Shown piece by piece: positions 1-10,598 of a stretch of DNA of 64,000 bases. The translations under genes were made by a program, and so were the position numbers. The notes under the pieces are model-generated. The model did no database searches, was not told where the DNA came from, and saw nothing but the letters and a program-made list of their open reading frames with translations. This DNA is from Pseudomonas sp. 102515 (GTDB lineage Bacteria; Pseudomonadota; Gammaproteobacteria; Pseudomonadales; Pseudomonadaceae). The stretch is taken from NCBI RefSeq assembly GCF_031085165.1, contig NZ_JAVHTY010000005.1, positions 310,001 to 374,000 of the forward strand. The letters run 5' to 3'. Positions within the stretch are counted from its first letter, which is position 1. Every line of letters starts with the position of its first letter.

Positions 1-2
1 CG

Positions 3-797
3 CCGCCGCGGCACTGCCCGTCCTGCGGCAAGCTCGATCTGCGCCCGGTGGGCGCCGGTACCGAACGCGCCGAGGAACGCCTGCAGCTGCTGTTCCCGGA
101 CGTCCCGGTGCTGCGCATCGACCGCGACACCACGGCGCGCAAGGACGCCCTGGGCAAGTTGCTGAGAATCATCCACAGTGGCGCGCCCTGCATCCTGGTC
201 GGCACCCAGATGCTCGCCAAGGGGCACCACTTTCCCAAGGTGACCCTGGTGGCCGTGCTGGACGCCGACAGCGGGCTGTTTTCCGCCGACTTCCGCGCCA
301 GCGAGCGCATGGCCCAGCAGATCGTCCAGGTGGCCGGTCGCGCCGGTCGCGCCGAGGAGCCGGGCCAGGTACTGATCCAGACCCATCTGGCCGATCATCC
401 ACTGATGGTGCAGCTGGCCGAGGAAGGCTATCCGGCCTTTGCCCGCCAGGCCCTGCAGGAGCGCCGCGCCGCCGGGCTGCCGCCCTTCGCCTATCTGGCG
501 CTGCTGCGCGCCGATGCCCATCGCCAGGACCAGGTGGAGAATTTCCTGGAGGCGGCCTATCACGTCGCCGAGGGCCTGGCGGTCAATCTCGCCCTGCCCC
601 AGGTGGAACTGCTCGGTCCGGTACCGGCGCCGATGGAAAGACGCGCCGGTCGCCACCGCGCCCAATTGCTGCTGCAGAGCAGCAGCCGCGCGCCCCTGCA
701 TCGCCTGCTGGGCATCTGGGTCGTCCAGCTGGAAAGCCTGCCCGAAGCCCGCCAGGTGCGCTGGTCGCTGGATGTGGATCCCATCGATCTGTTCTAG
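3..797 (+). CDS. priA: Primosomal protein N' (replication restart helicase PriA), 3' part
   Basis: C-terminal 264 residues of PriA, the 3'-5' helicase that recognises stalled forks and reloads the replisome. The gene enters from the left edge, so the N-terminal DNA-binding part and Walker motifs are outside the window. Visible are the last zinc-binding pair (HCPSCG at the edge), helicase motif V around GTQMLAKGHHFP, the LDAD segment, and motif VI with QVAGRAGR, followed by the PriA C-terminal domain. The frame is open from base 3. It is followed by a 96-bp gap before argS on the same strand. Identification is firm; only the 5' end is missing. Confidence 0.95.
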   Translation, partial: PPRHCPSCGKLDLRPVGAGTERAEERLQLLFPDVPVLRIDRDTTARKDALGKLLRIIHSGAPCILVGTQMLAKGHHFPKVTLVAVLDADSGLFSADFRASERMAQQIVQVAGRAGRAEEPGQVLIQTHLADHPLMVQLAEEGYPAFARQALQERRAAGLPPFAYLALLRADAHRQDQVENFLEAAYHVAEGLAVNLALPQVELLGPVPAPMERRAGRHRAQLLLQSSSRAPLHRLLGIWVVQLESLPEARQVRWSLDVDPIDLF

Positions 798-893
798 TGG
801 CACTGGCTTACCATTGGCAAGGCCGGGCTCGCCACGGATAATGCCGGGTTTTCATCGCAGTGCGCGCTCGGCGCACGCCGAAGGCCAATGACC

Positions 894-2651
894 ATGAAAG
901 ACAGCATCCGCCAGCTCATCCAGCACGCCCTCGACCGCCTGATCGCCGACGGCACCCTGCCGGCCGACGTGGCCCCGGCCATCCAGGTCGAAAATACCAA
1001 GGACAAGAGCCACGGCGACTTCGCCAGCAACGTCGCCCTGCTGCTGGCCAAGCCGGCCCGCGCGAAGCCCCGCGACCTGGCCGAAAAGCTGCTGGCCGCC
1101 CTGCCCGCCGACCCGGCGGTCAACAAGGTGGAAATCGCCGGCCCTGGCTTTCTCAACTTCTTCCAGAATCACGCGCAACTGGCCGCGCGCCTGGATGCGG
1201 CCTTCGCCGATCCGCACCTGGGGGTGCCCAGGCACGAGCCGCGTCAGCGCGTGGTGGTGGACCTCTCCTCGCCGAACCTGGCCAAGGAGATGCACGTCGG
1301 CCACCTGCGCTCCACCATCATCGGTGACGCCGTGGCGCGGGTGCTGGAATTCCTCGGCGACGAGGTGATCCGCCAGAACCACGTGGGCGACTGGGGTACC
1401 CAGTTCGGCATGCTGCTGGCCTACATGGAAGAGCAGCCGCAGGCCGCCGAAGGCGAGCTGGCCGATCTCGAGGTGTTCTATCGCGCCGCCAAGGGCCGCT
1501 TCGACGCCTCGCCGGAATTCGCCGCCCGCGCCCGCGAGCTGGTGGTGGCGCTGCAGGCGGGCGATGCGCACTGCCTGCGCCTCTGGGAGAGATTCAACGC
1601 CGTCTCCCTGTCCCACTGCCAGGAAGTCTACGACCGCCTCAACGTCCGCCTGACCCCGGCCGACGTCAAGGGCGAGAGCGCCTACAACGACGACCTGGCC
1701 CAGGTGGTGATCGATCTGGACGCCGCCGGCCTGCTCACCGAGAGCGATGGCGCCCGCTGCGTCTTCCTCGACGAATTCAAGAATGCCGAGGGCAACCCTC
1801 TGCCGGTGATCGTGCAGAAGGCCGGTGGCGGCTATCTCTATTCCACCACCGACCTGGCCGCCATGCGCTACCGCAGCCGCCAGCTGCACGCCGATCGGGC
1901 GCTGTACTTCGTCGACCAGCGCCAGGCCCTGCACTTCCAGATGGCCTTCGAGGTGGCGCGCCGCGCCGGCTTCGTCGCGCCGACCATGCAACTCGAGCAC
2001 ATGGGCTTCGGCACCATGAACGGCGCCGATGGCCGTCCGTTCAAGACCCGTGACGGCGGCACCGTCAAGCTGGTCGATCTGCTCGACGAAGCCGAGGAAC
2101 GTGCCTATCAGTTGGTCAAGGAGCGCAATGCCGGTCGCGCCGAGCGTGGCGAGGCACCTTTCAGCGAGGACGAACTGCGCCATATCGGCCGCGTGGTGGG
2201 CATCGCCTCGGTCAAGTACGCCGACCTGTCCAAGCACCGCACCAGCGACTACAGCTTCAACTTCGAGCAGATGCTCAGCTTCGAGGGCAACACCGCGCCC
2301 TATCTGCTGTACGCCTACACCCGCGTCGCCAGCGTGCTGCGCAAGGCCGAGCAGAGCGAACCCGCCGGCAGCATCCGCCTGGACGCCCCGCAGGAGCAGG
2401 ACCTGGGCGGCCGCCTGGCGCAATTCGACGAAATCCTCGCCAGCGTCGCCGACAAGGGCACCCCGCACCTGCTGTGCAGCTACCTCTACGACCTGGCAGG
2501 ACTGTTCTCCAGCTTCTACGAAAATTGCCCGATCCTGACCGCCGAGGACCCCGAGCTGCGCCAGAGCCGCCTGCGGCTGGCCGCCCTCACCGGGCGCACC
2601 CTCAAGCAGGGTCTGGAATTGCTCGGCCTGCACACCCTGGAACGCATGTAA
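894..2651 (+). CDS. argS: Arginyl-tRNA synthetase
   Basis: Class I synthetase that charges tRNA-Arg, 585 residues. The HIGH signature appears as HVGH in the segment [20 protein letters not shown]. The KMSKS loop is degenerate (FKTRDGG), as in many ArgRS. The N-terminal additional domain (about residues 1-110) and the C-terminal anticodon-binding DALR domain are both present. An upstream in-frame ATG exists at 888, but AAGG at 881-884 is correctly spaced for 894, and the family begins MKD. It lies between priA and a SPOR-domain gene, the usual Pseudomonas order. Confidence 0.96.
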   Translation: MKDSIRQLIQHALDRLIADGTLPADVAPAIQVENTKDKSHGDFASNVALLLAKPARAKPRDLAEKLLAALPADPAVNKVEIAGPGFLNFFQNHAQLAARLDAAFADPHLGVPRHEPRQRVVVDLSSPNLAKEMHVGHLRSTIIGDAVARVLEFLGDEVIRQNHVGDWGTQFGMLLAYMEEQPQAAEGELADLEVFYRAAKGRFDASPEFAARARELVVALQAGDAHCLRLWERFNAVSLSHCQEVYDRLNVRLTPADVKGESAYNDDLAQVVIDLDAAGLLTESDGARCVFLDEFKNAEGNPLPVIVQKAGGGYLYSTTDLAAMRYRSRQLHADRALYFVDQRQALHFQMAFEVARRAGFVAPTMQLEHMGFGTMNGADGRPFKTRDGGTVKLVDLLDEAEERAYQLVKERNAGRAERGEAPFSEDELRHIGRVVGIASVKYADLSKHRTSDYSFNFEQMLSFEGNTAPYLLYAYTRVASVLRKAEQSEPAGSIRLDAPQEQDLGGRLAQFDEILASVADKGTPHLLCSYLYDLAGLFSSFYENCPILTAEDPELRQSRLRLAALTGRTLKQGLELLGLHTLERM

Positions 2652-2669
2652 GAGACGGATCACCGCCTG

Positions 2670-3413
2670 ATGGCCACCAAGAAAACCCCACCCAAGCGCG
2701 GCGCCAGTCGCAACACCTCGGCTCCCAAGAAGCAGCCCCTGCCCGGCTGGGTCTGGCTCGCGTCGGGTCTGGCCATCGGGGCCTTCGTGGTGTTCCTGAT
2801 GAAGCTCGAACCGGGCAACAAGGCGGTGCAGCGCGCCAAGCCGGAAGAAGGCCGCCCGGCCGCGGCCGCGGGCAACGGCAAGTCGTCGTCGGCGACCGCT
2901 GCCGGCAAGACCGAAGGCACGCCGCCCACGCCGATCAAGCCCAAGTACGACTTCTATACCCTGCTGCCCGAATCCGAGGTGATCGTGCCGCCGGACGCCG
3001 TGCCGCGCAATCCGGCCGCCAAGCCAACCACCCCGGCCAAGCCGGATGCCGCCGCGACCCCGGCGCAACCTGGCCAGCCGGCGACCGCGACGCCGGCCAC
3101 GCCCGCGACCACCCTGGGCCAGCCGGCCGCCACGGCGCCCAAGGAAGCCACCACCAAGGCCCAGCCCCCGGTGACGCTGTTCTTCCTCCAGGCCGGTTCC
3201 TTCCGCACCCAGGCCGATGCCGACCGGGTCCGCGCCCAGATCATCATGCTCGGCCAGGACGTGCGGGTGGAGTCGGGCAAGGTCAAGGACGACACCTGGT
3301 ACCGGGTACTGGTCGGTCCCTACAGCGATCGCGACCAGCTGACCCAGGCGCAGAAACAGCTCGCCGGCAGCGGATTCAAGAATCTGTTGCTGCAACAGCG
3401 ACGCGGTCACTGA
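2670..3413 (+). CDS. SPOR domain-containing membrane protein (FtsN-like)
   Basis: 247 residues with a bitopic inner-membrane layout. A short basic Lys/Pro-rich cytoplasmic N-terminus is followed by one membrane segment (about residues 25-45, WVWLASGLAIGAFVVFLM). Next comes a long Ala/Pro/Thr-rich periplasmic linker (about 50-165), then a C-terminal SPOR domain (about 170-247, FFLQAGSFRTQADADRVRAQ). SPOR domains bind denuded glycan strands at division septa, so a role in cell division or envelope constriction is likely. It sits 18 bp after argS and 101 bp before hslV, the position of the FtsN-like gene in other pseudomonads. Whether it is the true FtsN orthologue is inferred from position. Confidence 0.88.
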   Translation: MATKKTPPKRGASRNTSAPKKQPLPGWVWLASGLAIGAFVVFLMKLEPGNKAVQRAKPEEGRPAAAAGNGKSSSATAAGKTEGTPPTPIKPKYDFYTLLPESEVIVPPDAVPRNPAAKPTTPAKPDAAATPAQPGQPATATPATPATTLGQPAATAPKEATTKAQPPVTLFFLQAGSFRTQADADRVRAQIIMLGQDVRVESGKVKDDTWYRVLVGPYSDRDQLTQAQKQLAGSGFKNLLLQQRRGH

Positions 3414-3514
3414 TCGGATCAATCCCCTCGCCGCGGCGCTTGAAGGGCGTCGCGGCCATCCCCATATCTCTGCGTAACCGGGGCTGACGCCCCAAGCAAC
3501 GCGGAGAGATTCCC

Positions 3515-4048
3515 TTGACCACCATCGTTTCTGTACGCCGCAACGGCAAGGTCGTGATCGGCGGCGACGGCCAGGTTTCCCTGGGCAACACCGTCATGAA
3601 AGGCAATGCCAAGAAAGTCCGGCGGCTGTACCGGGGCGAGGTGCTGGCCGGTTTCGCCGGCGGTACCGCCGACGCCTTCACCCTCTTCGAGCGCTTCGAG
3701 GCGCAACTCGAGAAGCACCAGGGCCACCTGGTCCGCGCCGCCGTCGAGCTGGCCAAGGACTGGCGTACCGACCGCGCCCTGCGCCGGCTGGAGGCCATGC
3801 TGGCGGTCGCCAACAAGGACGCCTCCCTGATCATCACCGGCAACGGCGACGTGGTGGAGCCCGAAGAAGGCCTGATCGCCATGGGGTCCGGTGGCGCCTA
3901 TGCCCAGGCCGCCGCTCGCGCCCTGCTCATGCACACCGACCTGAGCGCCCGCGAGATCGCCGAAACCGCCCTGAATATCGCCGGTGACATCTGCGTGTTC
4001 ACCAACCGCAACCTGACCATCGAGGAGCTGGACGCGCCTCAGGCGTGA
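3515..4048 (+). CDS. hslV: ATP-dependent protease subunit HslV
   Basis: Peptidase subunit of the HslVU (ClpQY) protease, 177 residues, forming the N-terminal-nucleophile double hexamer. The protein begins [14 protein letters not shown]; after Met removal the Thr is the catalytic nucleophile, so the start is fixed by function. The initiation codon is TTG, with GGAGA about 8 bases upstream (3502-3506). GDGQVSLG and GSGG segments typical of HslV are present. hslU follows after 19 bp, so the two are almost certainly co-transcribed. Confidence 0.96.
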   Translation: MTTIVSVRRNGKVVIGGDGQVSLGNTVMKGNAKKVRRLYRGEVLAGFAGGTADAFTLFERFEAQLEKHQGHLVRAAVELAKDWRTDRALRRLEAMLAVANKDASLIITGNGDVVEPEEGLIAMGSGGAYAQAAARALLMHTDLSAREIAETALNIAGDICVFTNRNLTIEELDAPQA

Positions 4049-4067
4049 TCCGGTTTAGAGACTGCCC

Positions 4068-5417
<1,350 letters not shown>

Positions 5418-5520
5418 TGGTAGGTTTGGTGCCTGGTTGATGCCGTGACGGTCGTTCCTACAGGTGCCGATATAGCCTCTAGGAGCGGCTGTCCTATCGC
5501 AGTCATGGCCGCAGAAGACC

Positions 5521-5612
5521 GTAGGTTGGGTTGAGACAGCTCTATCGTCGAAGCCCAACATTGCCCGCTCCTCGCGCCAAGGCTGGGCTTCGCTGCGCTC
5601 AACCCGACCTAC
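5521..5612. repeat. Inverted repeat between REP-like boxes, downstream of hslU
   Basis: The gap 5418-5701 holds no gene. GTAGGTTGGGTTGAG at 5521-5535 is repeated inverted at 5598-5612 with one mismatch, enclosing about 60 bp that again contains inverted GGCTTC-type boxes. Flanking it are two direct TAGGAGCG boxes (5480-5487 and 5622-5629), each followed by a CGC..ATGGCC segment, which resembles the REP sequences scattered through Pseudomonas genomes. The arrangement fits extragenic palindromic repeats rather than a promoter or gene. Confidence 0.6.
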
Positions 5613-5701
5613 GCCGGCCTGTAGGAGCGAACGCATCGGCGGACCGCCAGGACCGCGATGGCCTTAAGCAAAGACCGAAACGCCGCCCAGAGAACCTCAG
5701 C

Positions 5702-6073
5702 ATGCGTACTCCAACCGCCATCCAGCTCCACAAGGCCTCCAAGACCCTCAGCGTCAGCTATGGCGCGGAAACCTTCGAGCTGCCCGCCGAATTCCTGCGG
5801 GTGCACTCGCCCTCGGCCGAGGTCCAGGGACACGGCAATCCAGTATTGCAGTGGGGCAAGCAGCAGGTCGGCATCAGCGCCGTCGAGCCGGCGGGGCGCT
5901 ACGCCATCAAGCTGACCTTCGACGACGGCCACGACAGCGGCCTGTTCAGCTGGGACTATCTCTACGAACTGGGCAGTCGCCGGGACGAACTCTGGGCCGA
6001 CTACCTGGAGCAGTTGGCCCGCGCCGGCAAGACGCGGGATCCGCACGTCAGCGCGGTCAAGCTGATGCTCTGA
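5702..6073 (+). CDS. DUF971 family protein (gamma-butyrobetaine hydroxylase-like N-terminal domain)
   Basis: 123 residues, all one DUF971 domain: strands around IQLHKASKTLSVSYG, LRVHSPSAEVQGHG, VGISAVEPAGRYAIKLTFDDGH, then GLFSWDYLYELG. The frame stays open further upstream, but homology begins at the ATG at 5702. Its role is unknown; relatives occur as stand-alone proteins or as the N-terminal domain of gamma-butyrobetaine hydroxylases, where the fold binds zinc. In P. aeruginosa the equivalent gene (PA5055) follows hslU and precedes the PHA synthase cluster, which is absent here. Its stop is only 6 bp from that of the convergent gene. Confidence 0.85.
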   Translation: MRTPTAIQLHKASKTLSVSYGAETFELPAEFLRVHSPSAEVQGHGNPVLQWGKQQVGISAVEPAGRYAIKLTFDDGHDSGLFSWDYLYELGSRRDELWADYLEQLARAGKTRDPHVSAVKLML

Positions 6074-6079
6074 CCGGAC

Positions 6080-6358
6080 TCAGGCCGCCAGGGCCTTGTC
6101 CAGCTTGCGCTCGATTTCCTTTTCGATCTGCCCACTGAGCATCGAGAACATCATGCCCAGGGTCGCCAGTACCCGCACCCGATCCTGCGCCACCTCGATC
6201 CGTCCATCCACGCCACTGCGCGTGAACTTCAGGGTATCGCCTTCCCAGGCGCAGGCCACCCCGTAGTCACGCGTGAGTTTTTCCGCCAGCTGATCGGCTT
6301 TCTGGCGCACGCCTTCCAGGCCGAGCGAGTGGTCGCGTTCGATGGTGATCTGGGACAT
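6080..6358 (-). CDS. Polyhydroxyalkanoic acid system family protein
   Basis: 92 residues matching the small PHA granule-region family (PF09650 type): MSQITIERDHSLG start, a central strand-rich part (YGVACAWEGDTLKFTRSGVDG) and an amphipathic C-terminal helix (MLSGQIEKEIERKLDKAL). The family occurs beside PHA genes in pseudomonads (PA5062 next to phaFI), although its function is not established. Here no synthase, depolymerase or phasin gene is adjacent. It is transcribed away from ubiE and converges on the DUF971 gene. The start has a GGGGAACTCCGGATAAG-like upstream stretch on the complementary strand but no strong Shine-Dalgarno sequence. Confidence 0.85.
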   Translation of the reverse strand: MSQITIERDHSLGLEGVRQKADQLAEKLTRDYGVACAWEGDTLKFTRSGVDGRIEVAQDRVRVLATLGMMFSMLSGQIEKEIERKLDKALAA

Positions 6359-6509
6359 CGGGGAACTCCGGATAAGGGGCCCTGACTATAGCGAGGGCCC
6401 GCCGCGTCGCCAATCGCGAGAACCGAGCGGTCAGCCGCCGTTTTAGCCGGGCAAGTCGCGCGATCGGCCTGCTAGAATGCCCTCTTGTCCCTGTCCCAGG
6501 TGTAGCCCC

Positions 6510-7280
6510 ATGAGCGATCCGCGCAAAGGCCCCGAGGCCGAATCCCAGACCCACTTCGGCTACCAGAGCGTTCCGGAAAGCCAGAAGGCTTACAAGGTCG
6601 CGGAAGTCTTCCACTCGGTCGCGGCCAAGTACGATGTGATGAACGACCTGATGTCGGCGGGCATCCACCGGCTGTGGAAGAGATTCACCATCGAGCTCTC
6701 CGGCGTGCGCCGCGGCAACCGGGTACTGGACATCGCCGGCGGCACCGGCGACCTGACCAAGCAGTTTGCCCGCCTGGTCGGTCCTACCGGCGAGGTGGTC
6801 CTGGCCGATATCAACGACTCCATGCTCAGGGTCGGCCGCGACCGCCTGCTCGACGAAGGCGTCGCCAGCAACGTGCGCTTCGTCCAGGCCGACGCGGAGA
6901 AGCTGCCCTTCCCCGACAACCATTTCGATTGCATCACCATCGCCTTCGGCCTGCGCAACGTCACCCACAAGGACCAGGCCCTGGCCTCCATGCTGCGTGT
7001 GCTCAAGCCGGGTGGCCGGCTGCTGGTGCTGGAATTCTCCAAGCCCACCAATCCGCTGGTGTCCAAGGCCTATGACGCCTACTCCTTCGGCTTCCTGCCG
7101 CTGATGGGCAAGCTGGTGGCCGGCGACGCCGAGAGCTATCGCTACCTGGCCGAGTCCATCCGCATGCACCCCGACCAGCAGACCCTCAAGGCCATGATGG
7201 AAGAGACCGGCTTCGCGCGGGTGTCCTTCCACAACATGACCGGCGGCGTGGTCGCCCTGCATCGCGGCATCAAGCCCTGA
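6510..7280 (+). CDS. ubiE: Ubiquinone/menaquinone biosynthesis C-methyltransferase UbiE
   Basis: SAM-dependent C-methylation of the benzoquinol ring in ubiquinone synthesis, 256 residues. Motif I is [12 protein letters not shown]. The UbiE signatures [17 protein letters not shown] and [13 protein letters not shown] are present, with the conserved C-terminal [12 protein letters not shown]. The ATG at 6510 was preferred because the reading frame upstream (from 6477) has no family similarity. TAGAAT at 6473-6478 could be a -10 box. It is the first gene of ubiE-ubiJ-ubiB, with a 1-base overlap to ubiJ. Confidence 0.97.
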   Translation: MSDPRKGPEAESQTHFGYQSVPESQKAYKVAEVFHSVAAKYDVMNDLMSAGIHRLWKRFTIELSGVRRGNRVLDIAGGTGDLTKQFARLVGPTGEVVLADINDSMLRVGRDRLLDEGVASNVRFVQADAEKLPFPDNHFDCITIAFGLRNVTHKDQALASMLRVLKPGGRLLVLEFSKPTNPLVSKAYDAYSFGFLPLMGKLVAGDAESYRYLAESIRMHPDQQTLKAMMEETGFARVSFHNMTGGVVALHRGIKP

Positions 7281-7915
7281 TGGCCCTCGGCACCCAGGCG
7301 TTGCTGGCCGCGCTGGAGCGTGGCCTGAATCCGCTGCTGGCGCTGGATCCGGTGGCGCTGCCGCGACTGGCCGGCCTGACGGGCCGGGTGATCGCGGTGC
7401 AGACCCGGCAGCCGGCGCTGCGGCTCTACATCCTGCCCGCGGGTGACGGCCTGCACTTCGCCGCCCATCACGAAGGCGATATCGACTGCACCCTGAGTGC
7501 CCCGGCGACACGTCTGGCCGAACTGGCCCTGGCCCGTGACAAGCAGCGGGTGCTGCACCAGCCGGACGTGCGTCTGGAGGGCGACAGCACCCTGCTGATC
7601 GAACTGGCCGACATCCTGCAGAAGCTGGAGCTGGACTGGCAGCACGAGGTCAGTCGCTGGCTCGGTCCGCTGCCGGCCGCGTTGCTGGGCGATCTGGCCC
7701 GGCGCGGCCAGGCGCTCGGTGAACAGAGCCGTGACAGCCTGCAACTGACGCTGTCCAACTGGCTGAACGAGGAGAGCCGCCAACTGGTGGGTCGTCTCGA
7801 AGGTGAGGCCCGCTTCGCCGAGATCGATGCCCTGCGCCTGGACGTGGATCGTCTCGACGCCCGTCTCGCCCGCCTGGGCACCGCCCGCAACGCCAGGGAT
7901 AACCCCGACGAATGA
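7280..7915 (+). CDS. ubiJ: Ubiquinone biosynthesis accessory factor UbiJ (SCP2 domain)
   Basis: 211 residues with an N-terminal SCP2 sterol-carrier-like domain (about 15-125, including [24 protein letters not shown] spread over several strands) and a helical C-terminus with predicted coiled coil ([16 protein letters not shown]). UbiJ is a lipid-binding scaffold of the soluble aerobic Ubi complex. It starts in the stop codon of ubiE (TGATG) and its own stop overlaps the ubiB start (ATGA). This translational coupling supports the ubiE-ubiJ-ubiB operon and the assignment. Confidence 0.93.
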   Translation: MALGTQALLAALERGLNPLLALDPVALPRLAGLTGRVIAVQTRQPALRLYILPAGDGLHFAAHHEGDIDCTLSAPATRLAELALARDKQRVLHQPDVRLEGDSTLLIELADILQKLELDWQHEVSRWLGPLPAALLGDLARRGQALGEQSRDSLQLTLSNWLNEESRQLVGRLEGEARFAEIDALRLDVDRLDARLARLGTARNARDNPDE

Positions 7916-9510
7916 AGCTGTTCGCTGCCCTCAACCGCCTGTTGCGGATCTTCTTCGTGGTCATCCGCTATCGGCTGGACGACATCGTCTACGCCCTGCC
8001 GCTGCCCTGGTACCTGCGCGCCACCCGCTATGTGCTGCCCTGGCGCTGGTTACCGCGACCGAGCAAGACCCTGCCGCGCGGCGCCCGTCTGCGCCTGGCG
8101 CTGGAAGGCCTGGGCCCGGTGTTCGTCAAGTTCGGCCAGATCCTGTCCACCCGGCGCGACCTCATGCCCGAGGATATCGCCGACGAACTGATGTTCCTGC
8201 AGGACAAGGTCCCGCCCTTCCCGCCGGAAAAGGCCGTGGCGCTGATCGAGTCCCAGCTCGGCGTACCCATCAAGCAGGCCTTCGCCCGCTTCGACCACCA
8301 GCCGCTGGCCTCGGCCTCGGTGGCCCAGGTCCATGCCGCCCAGCTGCGGACCGGTGAAGAGGTGGTGGTCAAGGTGGTGCGCCCCGGGTTGAAGAACATC
8401 ATCAGCCAGGACATCGCCTGGCTGTTCCTGCTGGCACGCCTGGCCGAACGGCTGTCCGCCGAAGCCCGCCGCCTGCATCCGATGGACGTGGTCAGCGACT
8501 ACGAGAAGACCATCTACGACGAACTGGACCTGTTGCGCGAGGCGGCCAACTCCAGCCAGCTCAGACGCAATTTCGACGGCTCCGAGCGCCTCTACGTGCC
8601 CCAGGTGTACTGGGACTGGTGCCGCGAGCGGGTGCTGGTCATGGAGCGCATCTACGGCATCCCGGTGACCGACCTGGCCGCCCTGCGCGACCAGGGCACC
8701 GACTTCAAGCTGCTGGCCGAACGCGGCGTGGAGATCTTCTTCACCCAGGTGTTCCGCGACAGCTTCTTCCACGCCGACATGCACCCGGGCAACATCTTCG
8801 TCAGTACCGCCAAGCCCTGGGATCCGCTCTACATCGCGGTGGACTGCGGCATCATCGGCAGCCTGACCCCCGGGGACCAGGACTATCTGGCGCGCAACCT
8901 CTGGGCCTTCTTCCAGCGCGACTACCGCAAGGTCGCCCAGCTGCACATCGACTCCGGCTGGGTACCGGCCAATACCCAGGTCAACGAACTGGAAGCGGCC
9001 ATTCGCACCGTCTGCGAACCCATCTTCGAGAAGCCGCTCAAGGACATTTCCTTCGGCCAGCTGCTGCTGCGGCTGTTCCAGGTGGCGCGCCGCTTCAACA
9101 TGGAGATCCAGCCGCAGCTGGTGCTCTTGCAGAAGACGCTGCTCAACATCGAAGGCCTGGGCCGCCAGCTCTATCCGGACCTGGACCTCTGGTCCACCGC
9201 CAAGCCCTACCTGGAAAAGTGGATGCGCAAGCGGCTGAGTCCGCCACAGGTCGCCCGCAACATCCAGCAGCAACTGGAACAGATCCCCCATCTGGCGCAG
9301 ATGGCGCGCGATACCCTGGAACGCATCACCCAGCCGCATCGCAAGGATCCGCCCAATCCCTGGGGCAGGCGCAACGACGACTGGATCGTGCGGGTAGTTG
9401 GCGCGGTCCTGCTGGTGGGTGCAGCGCAGCTGGGTCTCGAACCCCAGCCCCACGCCTGGCCGGCCTGGGCCATGCTGGTCGGCGGTCTGGTTCTGGTGAT
9501 CAGGCGCTGA
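7912..9510 (+). CDS. ubiB: Ubiquinone biosynthesis regulatory protein kinase UbiB
   Basis: 532-residue atypical (ABC1/ADCK-type) kinase-like ATPase needed for ubiquinone synthesis. The KxGQ motif is in [16 protein letters not shown]. The Ala-rich loop ([13 protein letters not shown]) and the invariant Lys ([10 protein letters not shown]) are clear. The catalytic [13 protein letters not shown] and metal-binding CGIIG segments complete the fold. Two membrane spans occur at the C-terminus ([16 protein letters not shown] and [13 protein letters not shown]). It is the last gene of the ubi operon; a 334-bp gap with a repeat follows. Confidence 0.97.
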   Translation: MKLFAALNRLLRIFFVVIRYRLDDIVYALPLPWYLRATRYVLPWRWLPRPSKTLPRGARLRLALEGLGPVFVKFGQILSTRRDLMPEDIADELMFLQDKVPPFPPEKAVALIESQLGVPIKQAFARFDHQPLASASVAQVHAAQLRTGEEVVVKVVRPGLKNIISQDIAWLFLLARLAERLSAEARRLHPMDVVSDYEKTIYDELDLLREAANSSQLRRNFDGSERLYVPQVYWDWCRERVLVMERIYGIPVTDLAALRDQGTDFKLLAERGVEIFFTQVFRDSFFHADMHPGNIFVSTAKPWDPLYIAVDCGIIGSLTPGDQDYLARNLWAFFQRDYRKVAQLHIDSGWVPANTQVNELEAAIRTVCEPIFEKPLKDISFGQLLLRLFQVARRFNMEIQPQLVLLQKTLLNIEGLGRQLYPDLDLWSTAKPYLEKWMRKRLSPPQVARNIQQQLEQIPHLAQMARDTLERITQPHRKDPPNPWGRRNDDWIVRVVGAVLLVGAAQLGLEPQPHAWPAWAMLVGGLVLVIRR

Positions 9511-9614
9511 ACTCCTTAAGCTGTAACCGTCCTGTCATTTTTATCGGGCGAAATACACGCCCTCAGCCACTGGTGCCCTGCCGCTGTATTCGAGCTGCGT
9601 CTTGTGCGAGGCTA

Positions 9615-9813
9615 GGGCCTGTCTGAAAAGTCGCCGAGCGAAGGTCAGGCAAGGCGCAACGACCAACGGGAGTAACAGTCAAGGGCTGGCCCGAAGGGTG
9701 AGCGCCAGCGAATCAAATCCGTGAGGAAGCGGAGTTTACGAACGGTAAATGAGCATTCCGAACGGATTTTTAACGCCCCATGACCGAGCGCAGGCATTTT
9801 TCGGACAGAGCCC
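9615..9813 (+). repeat. MITE-like structured repeat, copy 1
   Basis: This fills most of the 334-bp gap between ubiB and hisI. The ends are imperfect inverted repeats: GGGCCTGTCTGAAAA at 9615-9629 against GGGCTCTGTCCGAAAA read from 9813 back. Inside lies a nested palindrome: AAATCCG / CGGATTT outer arms, then GAGGAAGCGGAGTTTAC / GTAAATGAGCATTCC inner arms around GAACG. The same core recurs at 31074-31197 (reversed) and 46191-46330. It has no coding capacity. The rest of the gap (9511-9614) shows only a small GGGCG/CGCCC hairpin at 9549-9566; 9814-9844 is the hisI leader. Confidence 0.8.
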
Positions 9814-9844
9814 AGTACCCTAATTCGTAGTATTGAACAGACTC

Positions 9845-10246
9845 ATGAGCGACTGGTTAGACGAGATCCACTGGAACAGCGATGGCCTGGCACCGGCCAT
9901 TGCCCAGGACCCCACCTCGGGGCGCATCCTGATGATGGCCTGGATGAACCGCGAATCCCTGGCCCTGACCGCCGCCGAAGGCCGTGCGGTCTACTGGTCG
10001 CGGTCGCGCGGTCGGCTGTGGCGCAAGGGCGAAGAATCCGGTCACGTCCAGCGGGTCATCGAACTGCGCCTGGATTGCGACGCCGACGTGGTGGTGCTGC
10101 AGGTGGAGCAACTCGGCGGCATCGCCTGCCACACCGGTCGGGAGAGCTGCTTCTATCGCGTGCTGCGCGATGGCGAGTGGACGACCGTCGATCCGGTGCT
10201 CAAGGACCCCAACGCCATCTACGCCGGAGGGCATGGCCATGACTGA
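9845..10246 (+). CDS. hisI: Phosphoribosyl-AMP cyclohydrolase
   Basis: Third step of histidine synthesis, opening the adenine ring of PR-AMP; 133 residues. Zn and Mg sites are visible in the segments [14 protein letters not shown] and [15 protein letters not shown]. The start at 9845 ([10 protein letters not shown]) fits the family; an in-frame ATG at 9833 would add four residues. The promoter must lie in the short 31-bp leader or in the repeat just upstream. hisE starts 8 bp inside the 3' end, so the pair is translationally coupled, whereas in enteric bacteria the two functions are fused. Confidence 0.96.
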   Translation: MSDWLDEIHWNSDGLAPAIAQDPTSGRILMMAWMNRESLALTAAEGRAVYWSRSRGRLWRKGEESGHVQRVIELRLDCDADVVVLQVEQLGGIACHTGRESCFYRVLRDGEWTTVDPVLKDPNAIYAGGHGHD

Positions 10247-10571
10247 CACCTTCGCGCGTCTGGCGCAGGTGCTGGAAGAACGCAAGCAGGCCGCGCCGGA
10301 CTCCTCCTATGTGGCCAGCCTCTATCACAAGGGCCTGAACAAGATCCTGGAAAAGGTCGGCGAAGAAAGCGTCGAGACCATTCTCGCCGCCAAGGACGCC
10401 GCCATCAGCCAGCAGTACGACGACGTCATCTACGAGACCGCCGACCTCTGGTTCCACAGCCTGATCATGCTCTCGGCCCTCGGCCAGCATCCCCAGGCCG
10501 TGCTGGACGAACTGGATCGTCGCTTCGGCCTCTCCGGGCACGCCGAAAAGGCCGCCCGTACTCAATCCTGA
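10239..10571 (+). CDS. hisE: Phosphoribosyl-ATP pyrophosphatase
   Basis: Second step of histidine synthesis, an all-alpha MazG-fold pyrophosphohydrolase of 110 residues. The metal-binding helix signature [15 protein letters not shown] and the downstream [14 protein letters not shown] are intact. GGAGGG at 10226-10231 serves the ATG at 10239, which lies inside hisI. tatA follows 27 bp downstream on the same strand, so hisIE and tatABC may share a transcript. Confidence 0.96.
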   Translation: MTDTFARLAQVLEERKQAAPDSSYVASLYHKGLNKILEKVGEESVETILAAKDAAISQQYDDVIYETADLWFHSLIMLSALGQHPQAVLDELDRRFGLSGHAEKAARTQS

Positions 10572-10598
10572 CCCCAAGCTTCGCAACGAGGAAAGACC

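Noticed and set aside
852-3422. 856-codon open frame antisense to argS and the SPOR gene
   Set aside because: It has Leu/Gly/Arg/Ala-biased composition without domains and lies opposite two clear genes; typical of high-GC third-position bias.
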